Below, piece by piece: positions 49,880 through 59,112 of a DNA stretch of 64,000 bases (position 1 is its first letter; every line of letters starts with the position of its first letter). Location: assembly GCA_903861125.1 (NCBI GenBank), contig CAIOTF010000023.1:434001-498000 (forward strand), written 5' to 3'. This DNA comes from an uncultured Ignavibacteriota bacterium. GTDB taxonomy: Bacteria; Bacteroidota; Ignavibacteria; UBA10030; UBA8401. The notes under the pieces are model-generated. The model ran no database searches. It was not told the origin of the DNA and saw only the letters and a program-made list of their open reading frames with translations. A program made the translations under genes and the position numbers.

Positions 49880-50758
49880 TTAAAATGACTCCGGTTCTAT
49901 GTGGATCAGGACATCGATAATGCGGATATTCATTCCGCAGATTGCATCTTTCACATTGTGACTGATCAAATGTCCTTCGCGGACCGAAAGATTTCCGTTT
50001 ACCACCACATGTAGGTCAACAAAATAATCCAAACCCATCTTCCGCACATAACATTTATCCAATGCGATAACACCGCTGACGGCCAGCGCTGTTGCACGCA
50101 CCTGTTCTTCGATGGCCGAGGAAGGAGCAGCATCCATTACTTCATCCAGCGCCGGCCGGAATAGCGCATGAGCATTATAGATGATAATCGCCGACGCAAA
50201 CAATGCCGCCCAGTCGTCCGCACTTTCAAATCCGGCGCCGCCAATCAGCGCAATCGAAATTCCGACAAACGCAGCAGCGGATGTTATTGCGTCGCTGCGG
50301 TGATGCCACGCATCGGTCCGGACAGCAGTACTCTGAATATCTTCTGAAACACGAAACACAAACCGGAACAAGGTTTCTTTCGTGATCACGACAGCGATCA
50401 GAACAAGAAGTGTGAACGGAGCCGGTGCGTGATGCGGAGTGATAATCTCGTGGATGCTTTGCACAACAATAGTTACTGCCGCCGCGAACAGCGAAAGAGC
50501 AACGATCATGGCGGCGATCGGTTCCGCCTTTCCGTGGCCGTACGGATGGTCTTCATCCCGCGGTTTTACGGCGATCCGCAGCCCGCTCACGACAATAAGT
50601 GAACTGATGACGTCGGACGATGATTCAATGGCGTCGGCAATTAAGGCGTACGAATTTCCGAAATAACCGGCGAGTCCTTTGATCAACGCAAGTCCTGCAT
50701 TTACAAATATTCCGATAATGGTTGAGCGGATCCCTTTTTCAGCAGGATGATTCGTCAT
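49880..50758 (-). CDS. Cation diffusion facilitator family transporter
   Basis: A 292-residue divalent-metal efflux protein. Six helices carry the metal-site motifs ALIADAIESSSDVISSL and TAVRTDAWHHRSDAITSAA, plus the family signature HPYGHGKAEPIAAM. A C-terminal cytoplasmic domain (CYVRKMGLDYFVDLHVVVNG, REGHLISHNVKDAI, VLIHIEPE) follows. Zn, Fe or Mn cannot be distinguished reliably. Confidence 0.92.
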   Translation of the reverse strand: MTNHPAEKGIRSTIIGIFVNAGLALIKGLAGYFGNSYALIADAIESSSDVISSLIVVSGLRIAVKPRDEDHPYGHGKAEPIAAMIVALSLFAAAVTIVVQSIHEIITPHHAPAPFTLLVLIAVVITKETLFRFVFRVSEDIQSTAVRTDAWHHRSDAITSAAAFVGISIALIGGAGFESADDWAALFASAIIIYNAHALFRPALDEVMDAAPSSAIEEQVRATALAVSGVIALDKCYVRKMGLDYFVDLHVVVNGNLSVREGHLISHNVKDAICGMNIRIIDVLIHIEPESF

Positions 50759-50912
50759 GTAGTAGTATGATAGTGCGTCGGTGTCAGGAAATAGTAATTG
50801 TTGTTGAAAAAAGAGAATCGTATCTCTTCCGTTTTTGTGCGCATCCGCGATACGATATCGTCTTCTTCACGGGACAAGATAATAAAAATTGAGAAGAATA
50901 TGATGTCCGGAA

Positions 50913-52049
50913 CTAAATTTTTTGAATGACAATAAACGAAAGATCATCGGAGGTAGGGGACGAACCGATGAATCGGTCAACGTCACGCAGCACAGTGGTC
51001 CCAATCTGTTCCGGCGTTCCAGAAGTTGCTTTCAGTAGACCGATCAATCGTTCTTTGCCGAAGAATTCACCTGCATTATTCTTTGCTTCGATCAAACCAT
51101 CGGAGTAGAGAACGAAACGGTCGCCTTTTTTTAGCGAAACAGAAAGTTCGCTGTACGTCATCGCGGGCGCCAGCCCAAGCGCCGCATCTCCTTTTACACC
51201 TTCCGTTATATTTGTGCCGCGGATGATGAGTGCGGGAAAATGCCCGGCATTGACGAATCGGATCGTTTCGCTCGTTTCCGAACATTCGGCATACAGCAGT
51301 GAAGAAAAAATATGAGAAGGGCTGTCACGGTGAACAATGGAATTGATCCTGCCGATCAATTCCGGAAGAGAACGGATCTCGCCCGCCAAAGCACGGATCG
51401 TGGCCTGAAGTTTTGCGGTGATTAGGGCCGCATGCAATCCTTTTCCCGCAACATCCGCCATGGCAATGCTGAACCGCCCGGAATCTAATTTTAAAAAGTC
51501 AATCAGATCGCCGCACACTTCGTTTGCCGAACGGGTGTAGAGCCATAATTGCCATCCGTTCACATGCGGCATCCGCTCCGGCATCAGCGACTCCTGTATC
51601 TTGCGACCGGCCTCCAGTTCGTCGTGCGCAACCAGTTTGTCTTTTAATTCCAGCATTATAACAATAACGAGAAAAATTCCGCCGAAGAGAGCGTTGGAAT
51701 TGTGCAGACCGCTTGTGTTACCCAGGAGGATCAAAATTACGCCGACCACAAACAATGCCCGCCGTTCAGGACTCAGTTTTTCGAACATCGCCTTCATCAC
51801 CCAGCCGGTCATATACATGAACCCTTTGAATCGCTTCATTCCCTTTAATTGCTCGCGCTGTTCGTCGGACAAGTAGTAATTGGTCACTTCGCTGGATTCT
51901 TTTCGCAGCGCGTGATTCCAATGGTCGGGGTCGTTTATCTCCTGCGTCAGCGATCGCCATGCGGAATTGATGTCCGATTTCAGCGATTTCCAGTCGATGT
52001 TGAAATTAGAAAAGAAAGATTTTTTATCGTTTGGGTCGGAAGATTTCAT
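50913..52049 (-). CDS. SpoIIE-type PP2C protein phosphatase, membrane-anchored
   Basis: 378 residues. An N-terminal soluble part is followed by two hydrophobic helices (about 98-135, ALFVVGVILILLGN and ALFGGIFLVIVIML), a short linker (ELEAGRKIQESLMPERMP) and the SpoIIE phosphatase domain. That domain has metal-ligand motifs ANEVCGDLIDFLKLDSGRF, MADVAGKGLHAAL, FVNAGHFPALII, LYSDGLIEAKN and SDDLSFIVI. It would dephosphorylate an anti-sigma antagonist or STAS protein; a STAS-like protein is encoded 3 kb away. Confidence 0.92.
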   Translation of the reverse strand: MKSSDPNDKKSFFSNFNIDWKSLKSDINSAWRSLTQEINDPDHWNHALRKESSEVTNYYLSDEQREQLKGMKRFKGFMYMTGWVMKAMFEKLSPERRALFVVGVILILLGNTSGLHNSNALFGGIFLVIVIMLELKDKLVAHDELEAGRKIQESLMPERMPHVNGWQLWLYTRSANEVCGDLIDFLKLDSGRFSIAMADVAGKGLHAALITAKLQATIRALAGEIRSLPELIGRINSIVHRDSPSHIFSSLLYAECSETSETIRFVNAGHFPALIIRGTNITEGVKGDAALGLAPAMTYSELSVSLKKGDRFVLYSDGLIEAKNNAGEFFGKERLIGLLKATSGTPEQIGTTVLRDVDRFIGSSPTSDDLSFIVIQKI

Positions 52050-52153
52050 GGTAAAAGATACGTGAAAAAAAGGAAAAGGTTCAGGTAAGATTTGACCAAT
52101 AAAAACACTCTACATCAGGGCAAAAACGTTGGAACTGTGATCTTTAAAACAAA

Positions 52154-52185
52154 TGTTCCCATCACGGAAAATAGCAATGGGAACA
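52154..52185 (-). terminator. Terminator of the DUF1460 gene
   Basis: The arms TGTTCCCAT (52154-52162) and ATGGGAACA (52177-52185) are perfectly complementary around a 14-base loop. On the minus strand the stem is followed by TTTGTTTT. Confidence 0.6.
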
Positions 52186-52207
52186 TGAAAAAGATAATAA
52201 ATAGTAT

Positions 52208-53089
52208 TTATACTTTATTCACCCTTGCTACGATGATCCCTGTCTGCTTGCTGTTTTTTGCAAGGTATTCGTGTAGTGGAACTTCAGTGATCTGTACTTT
52301 TTTTCCGGTGATCGGAGCGTGCATAAAATGAAGTTTATTGCCGATCTTCACCGCAACACCGGTGTGAGCAATATCCATTCCGGCAATATTCGTGCTTATG
52401 CCGATAAGATCGCCATGATTCACCTTGTCCTGAAACATGTGAAGATTGCCTTTGGGCATAAAATAATCTTTCCGTGCATTGATCGCATCTTCTTGCTGTT
52501 TCACGATCTTCCAGTTTGCATCGTCTGTTTTAAGATGCTTGTAACTCTCCCTGTGCGTTGTCATAAAATTGATTGGCTTCGGTATTTCGGCAACATTCTT
52601 TTCGCCAAAAATATCTTTCGTTACAACTTTTACTATCCCCTTTTTTTCGGCGTTGAACCAGTAATCGGTTGTGTAGTGAAGGCGGCTTGTATAACCGTTG
52701 ATTATTCCGTCGCGGTAGCGCAGCAACTGCAGTTGCGCCATATATGCATCAAAGGTTGTCTTCTTCATTTTTACGCAGCGCGCAAGGGTCACGCAGTTCT
52801 CGTAGAACGTCACGCAATCCAGAGCGCGAAGGTTTACCACCAGTTTTTCGTCTCCGTCGGCATCGAGCACGTTCGCGCCGTAATCCACGCCGATAAACGT
52901 CTTGCCGATCTCTACGATCACTTCGTTGATCGGTTTACCCGCAAGCGATTGGGATACGGCAAAATCGAATTTCATTTTACATATCTGTTCGTCGGATGCG
53001 TCCTGAGCTATCGCTCCGAAAAGATCGGTCGGAAACGATGATGCGATAGCTGCAAGCGATGAAGATGCGATAAAGGTACGTCTGTTCAT
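52208..53089 (-). CDS. DUF1460 (amidase-like) exported protein
   Basis: A 293-residue exported protein. It begins MNRRTFIASSSLAAIASS, a Tat-like signal with twin Arg. The DUF1460 family has an NlpC/P60-like papain fold. The conserved Cys lies in VNLRALDCVTFYENCVTLAR and the His in GMDIAHTGVAVKIGNKLHFMHA. The family has been assigned N-acetylmuramoyl-L-alanine amidase activity on muropeptides. It follows dnaB by 24 bp on the same strand and may be read from the dnaB transcript. Confidence 0.85.
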   Translation of the reverse strand: MNRRTFIASSSLAAIASSFPTDLFGAIAQDASDEQICKMKFDFAVSQSLAGKPINEVIVEIGKTFIGVDYGANVLDADGDEKLVVNLRALDCVTFYENCVTLARCVKMKKTTFDAYMAQLQLLRYRDGIINGYTSRLHYTTDYWFNAEKKGIVKVVTKDIFGEKNVAEIPKPINFMTTHRESYKHLKTDDANWKIVKQQEDAINARKDYFMPKGNLHMFQDKVNHGDLIGISTNIAGMDIAHTGVAVKIGNKLHFMHAPITGKKVQITEVPLHEYLAKNSKQTGIIVARVNKV

Positions 53090-53113
53090 GGGAGCCTCGA
53101 ATTTATTTTATTC

Positions 53114-54514
53114 TTAAAACGAAGTATCGTTGCTTGGCGGCGGTGCATATTCGTCGAATGTCGGCATTGCAAGATTTTCAAAACGAGCATATTGATTGAT
53201 GAATGCCAGTTCTATCTCGCCCGTCGGACCGTTACGCTGTTTTCCAATGATGATTTCTGCAATACCTTCGGCGGACGAACCGTCGTCGCGCGTAAGTCCG
53301 AATTTTTCCGGACGGTGGATGAAAAGTACAACGTCCGCATCCTGCTCGATAGCGCCGGATTCGCGCAGGTTGGAAAGCATCGGCCGTTTGTCGGAGGCTG
53401 TTTCCACCGCACGGTTCAGCTGCGACAATGCAACGACCGGAATGTTGATCTCTTTCGCAAGCGCTTTCAGCGAACGCGAGATCTGCGAAATTTCCTGCTC
53501 GCGGCTCTGTGCATTTTTTGGTCCCGCCATCAGCTGCAGATAATCGATAATGATCATGCTGATATCGTGTTCCGCTTTCAGCCGGCGCGCCTTTGCGCGA
53601 AGTTCTAATATGGAAAGAGCCGGAGTATCATCAATAAAGATTTTCGCGTTATATAATTTTCCGATGCGTGTGCTGAGGTTGCGCCACTGTTCTTCCGGCA
53701 GGCGCCCGGTGCGGACGCTTTGAGCATCCACGCGCGCTTCAGCGCAGATTAAACGCAACACCAGCTGCTGGGACGACATTTCCAGCGAGAAGAAGCCGAT
53801 CGATTTTCCGTGATCTATGGCCGCATTCCGTGCGAGCGAAAGAACGAATGCCGTTTTTCCCATGGACGGCCGCGCAGCAACAATAATCATGTCCGAATTC
53901 TGGAATCCGCCCGTCATTGAATCAAGCGCGGTGAATCCGCTCGGCACGCCGGTAACGCCGCTGTGTTTTCCATGGATGCTTTCCAGCATTTCCATGGTGG
54001 TAAAAACCGCTTCTTTCATCGGCACGAAGGTTTTTTTCATTCTTCGCTCGGAGATCTGGAAGATCTTGTTTTCCGCTTCATCCAGCAGGTCGAGCGCATC
54101 ATCCTGCTCGTTAAACGCACGGCTGGTGATCTCCGTGCTGGTGGTGATCAGACTGCGGAGGAGCGCTTTTTCCAGAACGATCTTTGCGTGATATTCCACA
54201 TTCGCCGCAGAGGTTACGTGCATCGTAAGATCGGCAATGTACAGCGGTCCGCCGACATGATCCAGTTTTCCTGCACGGCGAAGTTCTTCAACAACAGTAA
54301 TGGAATCTGCCGCCTCATTTTTTTCGAAAAGCGAAATGATCGCCTTAAAGATCTCAACGTGAGACGGTTTATAAAATGCCTCTTCGTCCAGGATCTCCAA
54401 TGATTTTGAGATCGCTTCTTTTTCAAGAAGCATCGCGCCGAGCACGGACATTTCCACATCCATCGCCTGCGGCGGCACGCGTCCCGAAGATTGTTCCAAG
54501 TGTTGGTCAGCCAT
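53114..54514 (-). CDS. dnaB: Replicative DNA helicase DnaB
   Basis: Hexameric 5'-3' helicase of 466 residues. The N-terminal primase-interacting domain (about 13-115, PPQAMDVEMSVLGAMLLEKEA) is joined by a linker helix to the RecA-type ATPase. Walker A ARPSMGKT is at 214-221, and FFSLEMSSQQLVLRLICAEA, IIIDYLQLM, LKALAKEINIPVVALSQLNRAVE and LRESGAIEQDADVV follow. No intein. It sits at the end of the yicC-gmk-rpoZ-coaBC-UDG run. With a DciA-type gene near the origin and no DnaC seen, loading is probably DciA-dependent. Confidence 0.96.
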   Translation of the reverse strand: MADQHLEQSSGRVPPQAMDVEMSVLGAMLLEKEAISKSLEILDEEAFYKPSHVEIFKAIISLFEKNEAADSITVVEELRRAGKLDHVGGPLYIADLTMHVTSAANVEYHAKIVLEKALLRSLITTSTEITSRAFNEQDDALDLLDEAENKIFQISERRMKKTFVPMKEAVFTTMEMLESIHGKHSGVTGVPSGFTALDSMTGGFQNSDMIIVAARPSMGKTAFVLSLARNAAIDHGKSIGFFSLEMSSQQLVLRLICAEARVDAQSVRTGRLPEEQWRNLSTRIGKLYNAKIFIDDTPALSILELRAKARRLKAEHDISMIIIDYLQLMAGPKNAQSREQEISQISRSLKALAKEINIPVVALSQLNRAVETASDKRPMLSNLRESGAIEQDADVVLFIHRPEKFGLTRDDGSSAEGIAEIIIGKQRNGPTGEIELAFINQYARFENLAMPTFDEYAPPPSNDTSF

Positions 54515-54548
54515 AGTATTACAAATTAAAATTGTTCAGCATACATTT

Positions 54549-55349
54549 TCAATTGCTTTTTGATTCATCATACATCTTTCTCAGTTTCTGCACATCTTCC
54601 CATGTTGGACGTTTCCAATTCGGATTCCTCAGCAGTGCGGCGGGATGGTACGTAACGAAGGTCGGCACACCGTGATACATATGAATGGAAGCGCGAAGGT
54701 TCGTAAGAGACTCATCTGTTTTCAACAATGTCTGTGCGGCCGTCAACCCAAGACAGAGAATGAATTTCGGTTTTATTAGTTCAATCTGCTTCCAAAGATA
54801 CGGTTCGCACTGTTCCACCTCTGCCGGATTCGGACGCCGGTTTTCCGGCGGGCGGCATTTCAGAATATTTGCAATAAACACCTCTTCGCGCTTGAACTGC
54901 ACCGCTTCAAGGATCTTGTTCAGCAATTGTCCGGCCCGGCCAACGAACGGTTCGCCTTTTGCATCTTCATCCGCTCCCGGCGCTTCTCCGATCACCAGCA
55001 GATCTGCATTCGGATTACCAACACCGAAAACGAATTTCGTCCGGGTTTTTCCGAGTCCGCAGTTCATGCAATCGCAGATCTGTTTGTTCAGATCGGCCAG
55101 GTCGCCGGCAGATTGCCACGGTTTTTCCGGTCCGCTGTTCCGTCCGGTGACAACGATCGGTTCATGAACAGCAGGGGTTTCGGTCTTCTTCTTTGCGGCC
55201 ATAAGTTCTTCTTTGTTCTCGGCAATTGCCGTTAATGGAGTTTTCAGTACGATTGTTTCAGGGTACAGAGAATTGCCGAATAGTAATTGTTCCTGCTGCA
55301 AAAAACGCTGTGTATCGGATAATATTTTTTCAATCTCGTTTTCAGGCAT
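54549..55349 (-). CDS. Uracil-DNA glycosylase, family 4 (Fe-S)
   Basis: 266 residues from the ATG at 55349; a GTG at 55376 would add nine residues. It removes uracil from DNA. The 4Fe-4S cysteines lie in [11 protein letters not shown] and in [21 protein letters not shown]. The active-site motif is [23 protein letters not shown] and the final motif HPAALLRNP. About 85 N-terminal residues before the Fe-S domain are a low-complexity extension, common in bacterial members. Confidence 0.93.
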   Translation of the reverse strand: MPENEIEKILSDTQRFLQQEQLLFGNSLYPETIVLKTPLTAIAENKEELMAAKKKTETPAVHEPIVVTGRNSGPEKPWQSAGDLADLNKQICDCMNCGLGKTRTKFVFGVGNPNADLLVIGEAPGADEDAKGEPFVGRAGQLLNKILEAVQFKREEVFIANILKCRPPENRRPNPAEVEQCEPYLWKQIELIKPKFILCLGLTAAQTLLKTDESLTNLRASIHMYHGVPTFVTYHPAALLRNPNWKRPTWEDVQKLRKMYDESKSN

Positions 55350-55419
55350 AGGAAATTGTTGAATAGAAGGTGCCACGATTATTGGTGTTGCTGCTCCCGC
55401 ACATCTTTCGGCTTCATTG

Positions 55420-56634
55420 TTAGCGGTTGAATTCTTTTACGGCCCGGTTAAGTATTTCTACGGCAACATCAAATTTCGGCATCTTCGGCAAAGCACTCAC
55501 ATTTCCCTTTGTATCAATCAGTGTAACAACATTTGTATCGGAACCAAACGCTGCACCTTTATCTTTGGTGGAATTCATTACGATCAGATCCAGGTTCTTC
55601 TTCTGCAATTTTATTTTGGCGTTGGCAAGTTCGTTCTCTGTTTCAAGCGCAAATCCGATGAGTATCTGTTTTTTAGTTTTCTTCTCGCCAAGCGCACGCA
55701 GAATATCGGGAGTCGAACGGAGTTCCATTGTCATCGTCGCATGCTGTTTCTTGATCTTTTGTTTTGCCTGTTCCGCAGGGGCGTAGTCCGCAACGGCCGC
55801 CGCCATGATTATGACATCCTGTTTCTTCGCGTACGCCATCACGGCGCCATACATCTCTTCCGCTGTTTCAACATCAATCCGTTTCACATTGTTCGGCGTT
55901 CCGAGTGAGACAGGTCCGCTAACCAGCGTCACATCTGCGCCGCGGAGTGCCGCTGCGTTTGCAAGCGCAAATCCCATTTTACCCGACGAACGATTGCCGA
56001 TGTACCGAACGGGATCGATCGGTTCGTGTGTCGGACCCGCGGTGACGAGTATCTTTTTTTTCTTTAAATCCTGCGGCGTCTTCACGATAACACCATTGAC
56101 AAAATCCACGATTGTTTCCGGTTCCGGCAGCCGGCCCATTCCGGTAAGACCGCTGGCAAGTTCACCGCTTTCCGGCGGAAGAATGAAGTATCCGCGCTCG
56201 CGAAGTGTTGTCAGATTATCCTGTGTGGCCCTGTTTTCCCACATATCAACGTCCATAGCCGGTGCAATAATCAGCGGACACCGAAGCGCCAGCACCGTGG
56301 AAGAAACGATATTGTCCGCGTTACCGTGGGCAATATAGGCAATCGTGTTTGCGGTTGCCGGAGCGACAAGCATCACATCAGCCCATAAGCCGATATCAAT
56401 GTGTTTTACCCCGAGATTCGTTGATGTTTTTTTGTTTTCCGGCCAAAGGGAAACCACGACCTCTTCCTGCGAAAGAGTGGAGAAGGTAAGCGGGGTGACA
56501 AATTCGGCTGCGGACTGCGTCATCATAACGCGCACGTTCGCACCGGCTTTTTTCAGAAGCCGAACAACGGTGCACATTTTGTAGACGGAGATTCCGCCGG
56601 TGACACCAAGAGCGATATTTTTGCCGGCCAGCAT
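55420..56634 (-). CDS. coaBC: Bifunctional phosphopantothenoylcysteine decarboxylase/synthase
   Basis: Coenzyme A biosynthesis enzyme of 404 residues from the ATG at 56634 (MLAGKNIALGVTGG). The N-terminal FMN-dependent CoaC half has GVKHIDIGLWADVMLVAPATANTI with the catalytic His, and PAMDVDMWENRATQDNL. The CoaB half begins at about 190 (ILVTAGPTHEPIDPVRYIGNRSSGKMG). An earlier ATG would add 15 residues extending into the gap before rpoZ. The gmk-rpoZ-coaBC order is widespread. Confidence 0.95.
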   Translation of the reverse strand: MLAGKNIALGVTGGISVYKMCTVVRLLKKAGANVRVMMTQSAAEFVTPLTFSTLSQEEVVVSLWPENKKTSTNLGVKHIDIGLWADVMLVAPATANTIAYIAHGNADNIVSSTVLALRCPLIIAPAMDVDMWENRATQDNLTTLRERGYFILPPESGELASGLTGMGRLPEPETIVDFVNGVIVKTPQDLKKKKILVTAGPTHEPIDPVRYIGNRSSGKMGFALANAAALRGADVTLVSGPVSLGTPNNVKRIDVETAEEMYGAVMAYAKKQDVIIMAAAVADYAPAEQAKQKIKKQHATMTMELRSTPDILRALGEKKTKKQILIGFALETENELANAKIKLQKKNLDLIVMNSTKDKGAAFGSDTNVVTLIDTKGNVSALPKMPKFDVAVEILNRAVKEFNR

Positions 56635-56697
56635 GTGAGGGAGACGAAAAGAAAAAGCCATCCAATGACCCGAAGTCATCGGATGGCTAAACTATAT

Positions 56698-57009
56698 TTA
56701 TTTCTTTATTTCGGGTTCTTTGTAGCGAAATTCAAGATGATCCTTCATCAGTTCCTCGATCGCTTCTTCCGTCGGTTTCGGGCGGGCCTCAAATTCAAGG
56801 CTGACCTTTAACTGGTCGGGATTGGAGATCTCCTCGTCCATATCGTCGTTAGCGTTCGGAAGAGCGACAAGATTTTCGATCCGTTGCGAAAACTCCATCT
56901 TTGTCTCTTCGTTAATCTGACGGGCGCGTTTGGAAAGAACGACGATCGCTTCATACACGTTCGCCGCTTTTGCTTCGAGGTCTTTAATCTCGAGAGTTTT
57001 GATTGCCAT
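56698..57009 (-). CDS. rpoZ: RNA polymerase omega subunit (RpoZ/Rpb6-like)
   Basis: A 103-residue small polymerase subunit that helps beta' fold and assemble. The core AANVYEAIVVLSKRARQINEE is the Rpb6/omega helix pair, here with KMEFSQRIENLVALPNAND following. The acidic C-terminal half with PTEEAIEELMKDHLEF is the omega C-terminal region. It stands between gmk and coaBC as in many bacteria, which secures the call despite low similarity to E. coli. Confidence 0.88.
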   Translation of the reverse strand: MAIKTLEIKDLEAKAANVYEAIVVLSKRARQINEETKMEFSQRIENLVALPNANDDMDEEISNPDQLKVSLEFEARPKPTEEAIEELMKDHLEFRYKEPEIKK

Positions 57010-57028
57010 TGCTTTTGCCTCTGTTAAG

Positions 57029-57595
57029 TTATGATGTAATATGTTTCTTTATTATCAGATCAACCTCTGCGATCGCCGTGTCCAGTTTATCGTTCACAAC
57101 GGTCACATCAAATTGTTTTCCCGTTTCCATTTCCATTGCTGCCCGCCGGAGCCGGTGCTGAATCTTTTGCTCATCTTCCGTTTTTCGGCTGCGCAGCCTC
57201 TGTTCAAGTATTTCCAGGCTCGGCGGCGCGATGAAGATCAGCACGCTTTCCTTCGGATACATGGCGCGTATCGACAAGGCCCCTTTTACATCCACATCAA
57301 AGATCATCGAGTGCCCGGCATTCAGCGACCGGTCGACCTCGCGTTTCAGCGTTCCATAGTGCGTGTCGAAAAAGAACTCATGCTCTACAAATCCGCCCTG
57401 TGCGATCAGCCCCTCAAATTCCTCTTTTGAAAGGAAAAAATAATCCTTCCCGTTCACTTCTCCCGGACGCATCTGGCGCGTTGTTGCCGAAACGGAAAAC
57501 TCAAATTCCGGATATGTTTTCAGCAGCGGTTTAATGATGCTTGTTTTTCCGCCGCCGCTCGGCGATGCAAATGCAAAAAGTTTTGGTCTGTTCAT
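57029..57595 (-). CDS. gmk: Guanylate kinase
   Basis: 188 residues from the ATG at 57595 (MNRPKLFAFASPSGGGKTS). It phosphorylates GMP to GDP. The P-loop is at 11-18 (SPSGGGKT). The GMP-binding segment is VSATTRQMRPGEVNGKDYFFLSKEEF, followed by HYGTLKREVDRSLNAGHSMIFDVDVKGA and the lid RLRSRKTEDEQKIQHRLRRA. Longer upstream starts overlap the end of yicC and are rejected. Confidence 0.95.
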   Translation of the reverse strand: MNRPKLFAFASPSGGGKTSIIKPLLKTYPEFEFSVSATTRQMRPGEVNGKDYFFLSKEEFEGLIAQGGFVEHEFFFDTHYGTLKREVDRSLNAGHSMIFDVDVKGALSIRAMYPKESVLIFIAPPSLEILEQRLRSRKTEDEQKIQHRLRRAAMEMETGKQFDVTVVNDKLDTAIAEVDLIIKKHITS

Positions 57596-57620
57596 TATTA
57601 CCGCAACGCCGCAATAAAAA

Positions 57621-58499
57621 TTATTCGATGTTCTGAAGCTGTTCCCTGATCTTCTCCAGCTCTTCCTTAATGCTGACAACGATATGAGCAATCTCTACAT
57701 CATTGCACTTCGAACCGATCGTATTTGCTTCGCGGTTCATTTCCTGTATCAGAAAGTTCAGCTTGCGTCCTTCGGATTCTTTCGACTGCAGCGCTTCAAG
57801 AAAAAATTTGTTGTGGCTTCGGAAGCGTACGCACTCTTCTGTTACATCTAATTTTTCTGACAACAGAGCGATCTCCAGTTCAAGCCGCTGATTGTTGATA
57901 ACACTCTTGTCTTCCACCAACTGCGTGATTCGATCGGTTAGGCGTTTTCGTTCTTCCGGAATACGTTTCTTCGATAAATGCTCTACCGTGTCTATGTTTT
58001 TATTAATCTTCACGATGCGCTCTTTCGAATCCCGCGCAAGTTCGGCCCCCTCTTTTTCCCTCATCTTCTTCAGCGAATCTACCGCTTTGACCAGCGCCAA
58101 ATGGAACACCTTCCATTCTGTTTCATCTTCCTGCACCTCTTTCGTCTCAAAAATCTCGGAGAAGTGAAGAAGGTGTTCAAGCCCTACAGGCTCTTTGATC
58201 TTTGTTGCTTTGCGTAATTGTTCAAGCACCGCATAAATTTCTTTCGCCCGCTTTTTATCAATCGTAACCGAGGGCTTGCCGTCAGCCTCATCTTCTTTTG
58301 ACGCGCTCAGAGATATCTTTCCCCGGGCTATCTTGGCTTTGATGATATCCTTGATCTCATTTTCCCGCTGCGAAATGGTTCTCGGAACGCGCGAAGAGAT
58401 CTCCAAAAAGCGATTGTTCACGCTGCGAAGTTCTACGGAAAACGAGACCCCTTTAAGAGTGGCCTCACCTTTGCCAAAACCGGTCATGCTTTCGATCAT
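57621..58499 (-). CDS. yicC: YicC family endoribonuclease
   Basis: 292 residues from the ATG at 58499 (MIESMTGFGKGEA, the exact family start). The DUF1732 C-terminus is present: LELEIALLSEKLDVTEECVRFRSHNKFFLEAL and GRKLNFLIQEMNREANTIGSKCNDVEIAHIVV. YicC proteins are RNases that influence small-RNA stability. It heads the run with gmk and rpoZ, a common pairing. A 55-residue upstream extension in the open frame lacks family similarity. Confidence 0.92.
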   Translation of the reverse strand: MIESMTGFGKGEATLKGVSFSVELRSVNNRFLEISSRVPRTISQRENEIKDIIKAKIARGKISLSASKEDEADGKPSVTIDKKRAKEIYAVLEQLRKATKIKEPVGLEHLLHFSEIFETKEVQEDETEWKVFHLALVKAVDSLKKMREKEGAELARDSKERIVKINKNIDTVEHLSKKRIPEERKRLTDRITQLVEDKSVINNQRLELEIALLSEKLDVTEECVRFRSHNKFFLEALQSKESEGRKLNFLIQEMNREANTIGSKCNDVEIAHIVVSIKEELEKIREQLQNIE

Positions 58500-59112
58500 A
58501 ATCTGAAAACGAATAGATTTCAGAAGTCTTTGTGACTCCGGAAGCCTGAAAATGAGATTTGATAAAAAAACCTTTGGAGAATGGCCCCAAAGGTCGAGAG
58601 TTTCCATACAAAAATACGAAAAAACGCAAGGGTAGACAAGAAAAACCTTTCCACCGTAATTCACAGGTTATCCACATACCGGAAGGCCAAAAAGGCAGTA
58701 TAATGGTCAGATTCTGTCGATATTTTTGTCCGGTTGATAACTTTCTGTCCGCGGTTTCATTGAAAAACAAAGAGTTAGAATCGTTCTTTCTATTTTTGCA
58801 TGAGATAATAAGCCGATACAATACAAAAAAGTGTTTTTACCATATTCTGTCGCCCGGCAATCAATGAAGATAAAGGGGAAAGCCCTTTAGAAGCGAAAGT
58901 TAAAATAGGAGTTTTTAATACGGTAGAAACGCCGTTCGAATGAAATTATTTCGATGTTATTAATACGTCGCCAAAGTACGATAACTGAACCGGCGTTAAC
59001 AGGAACACTCAACAGTAAAAAATTCATTCTTGATAAGCGCTCATTGGTTTAGTATTATGAATGCAGAACTGCAATGCTTTTTGTGCGAACTTTCACTTAA
59101 CACGACCTCCAT
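58500..59112. other. Intergenic region between yicC and the beta-CASP gene
   Basis: A 613-bp divergent gap with no convincing gene. A 102-codon plus-strand ORF (58559-58867) has a biased, Lys-rich composition and no RBS. A perfect DnaA-box match lies at 58668-58676. The rest is A+T-rich and should contain promoters for both flanking genes. Confidence 0.5.
58668..58676 (+). promoter_or_regulatory. Isolated DnaA-box match
   Basis: Exact consensus TTATCCACA in the gap upstream of yicC. No second box is within 100 bp, so it is unlikely to be part of an origin; a regulatory or chance match is possible. Confidence 0.3.

Noticed and set aside
58020-58045. tRNA T-loop-like TTCGAATCCC
   Set aside because: It lies inside yicC and there is no cloverleaf around it.
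58559-58867. 102-codon ORF upstream of the beta-CASP gene
   Set aside because: It starts opposite the possible 5' extension of yicC, has no RBS and no domain pattern.
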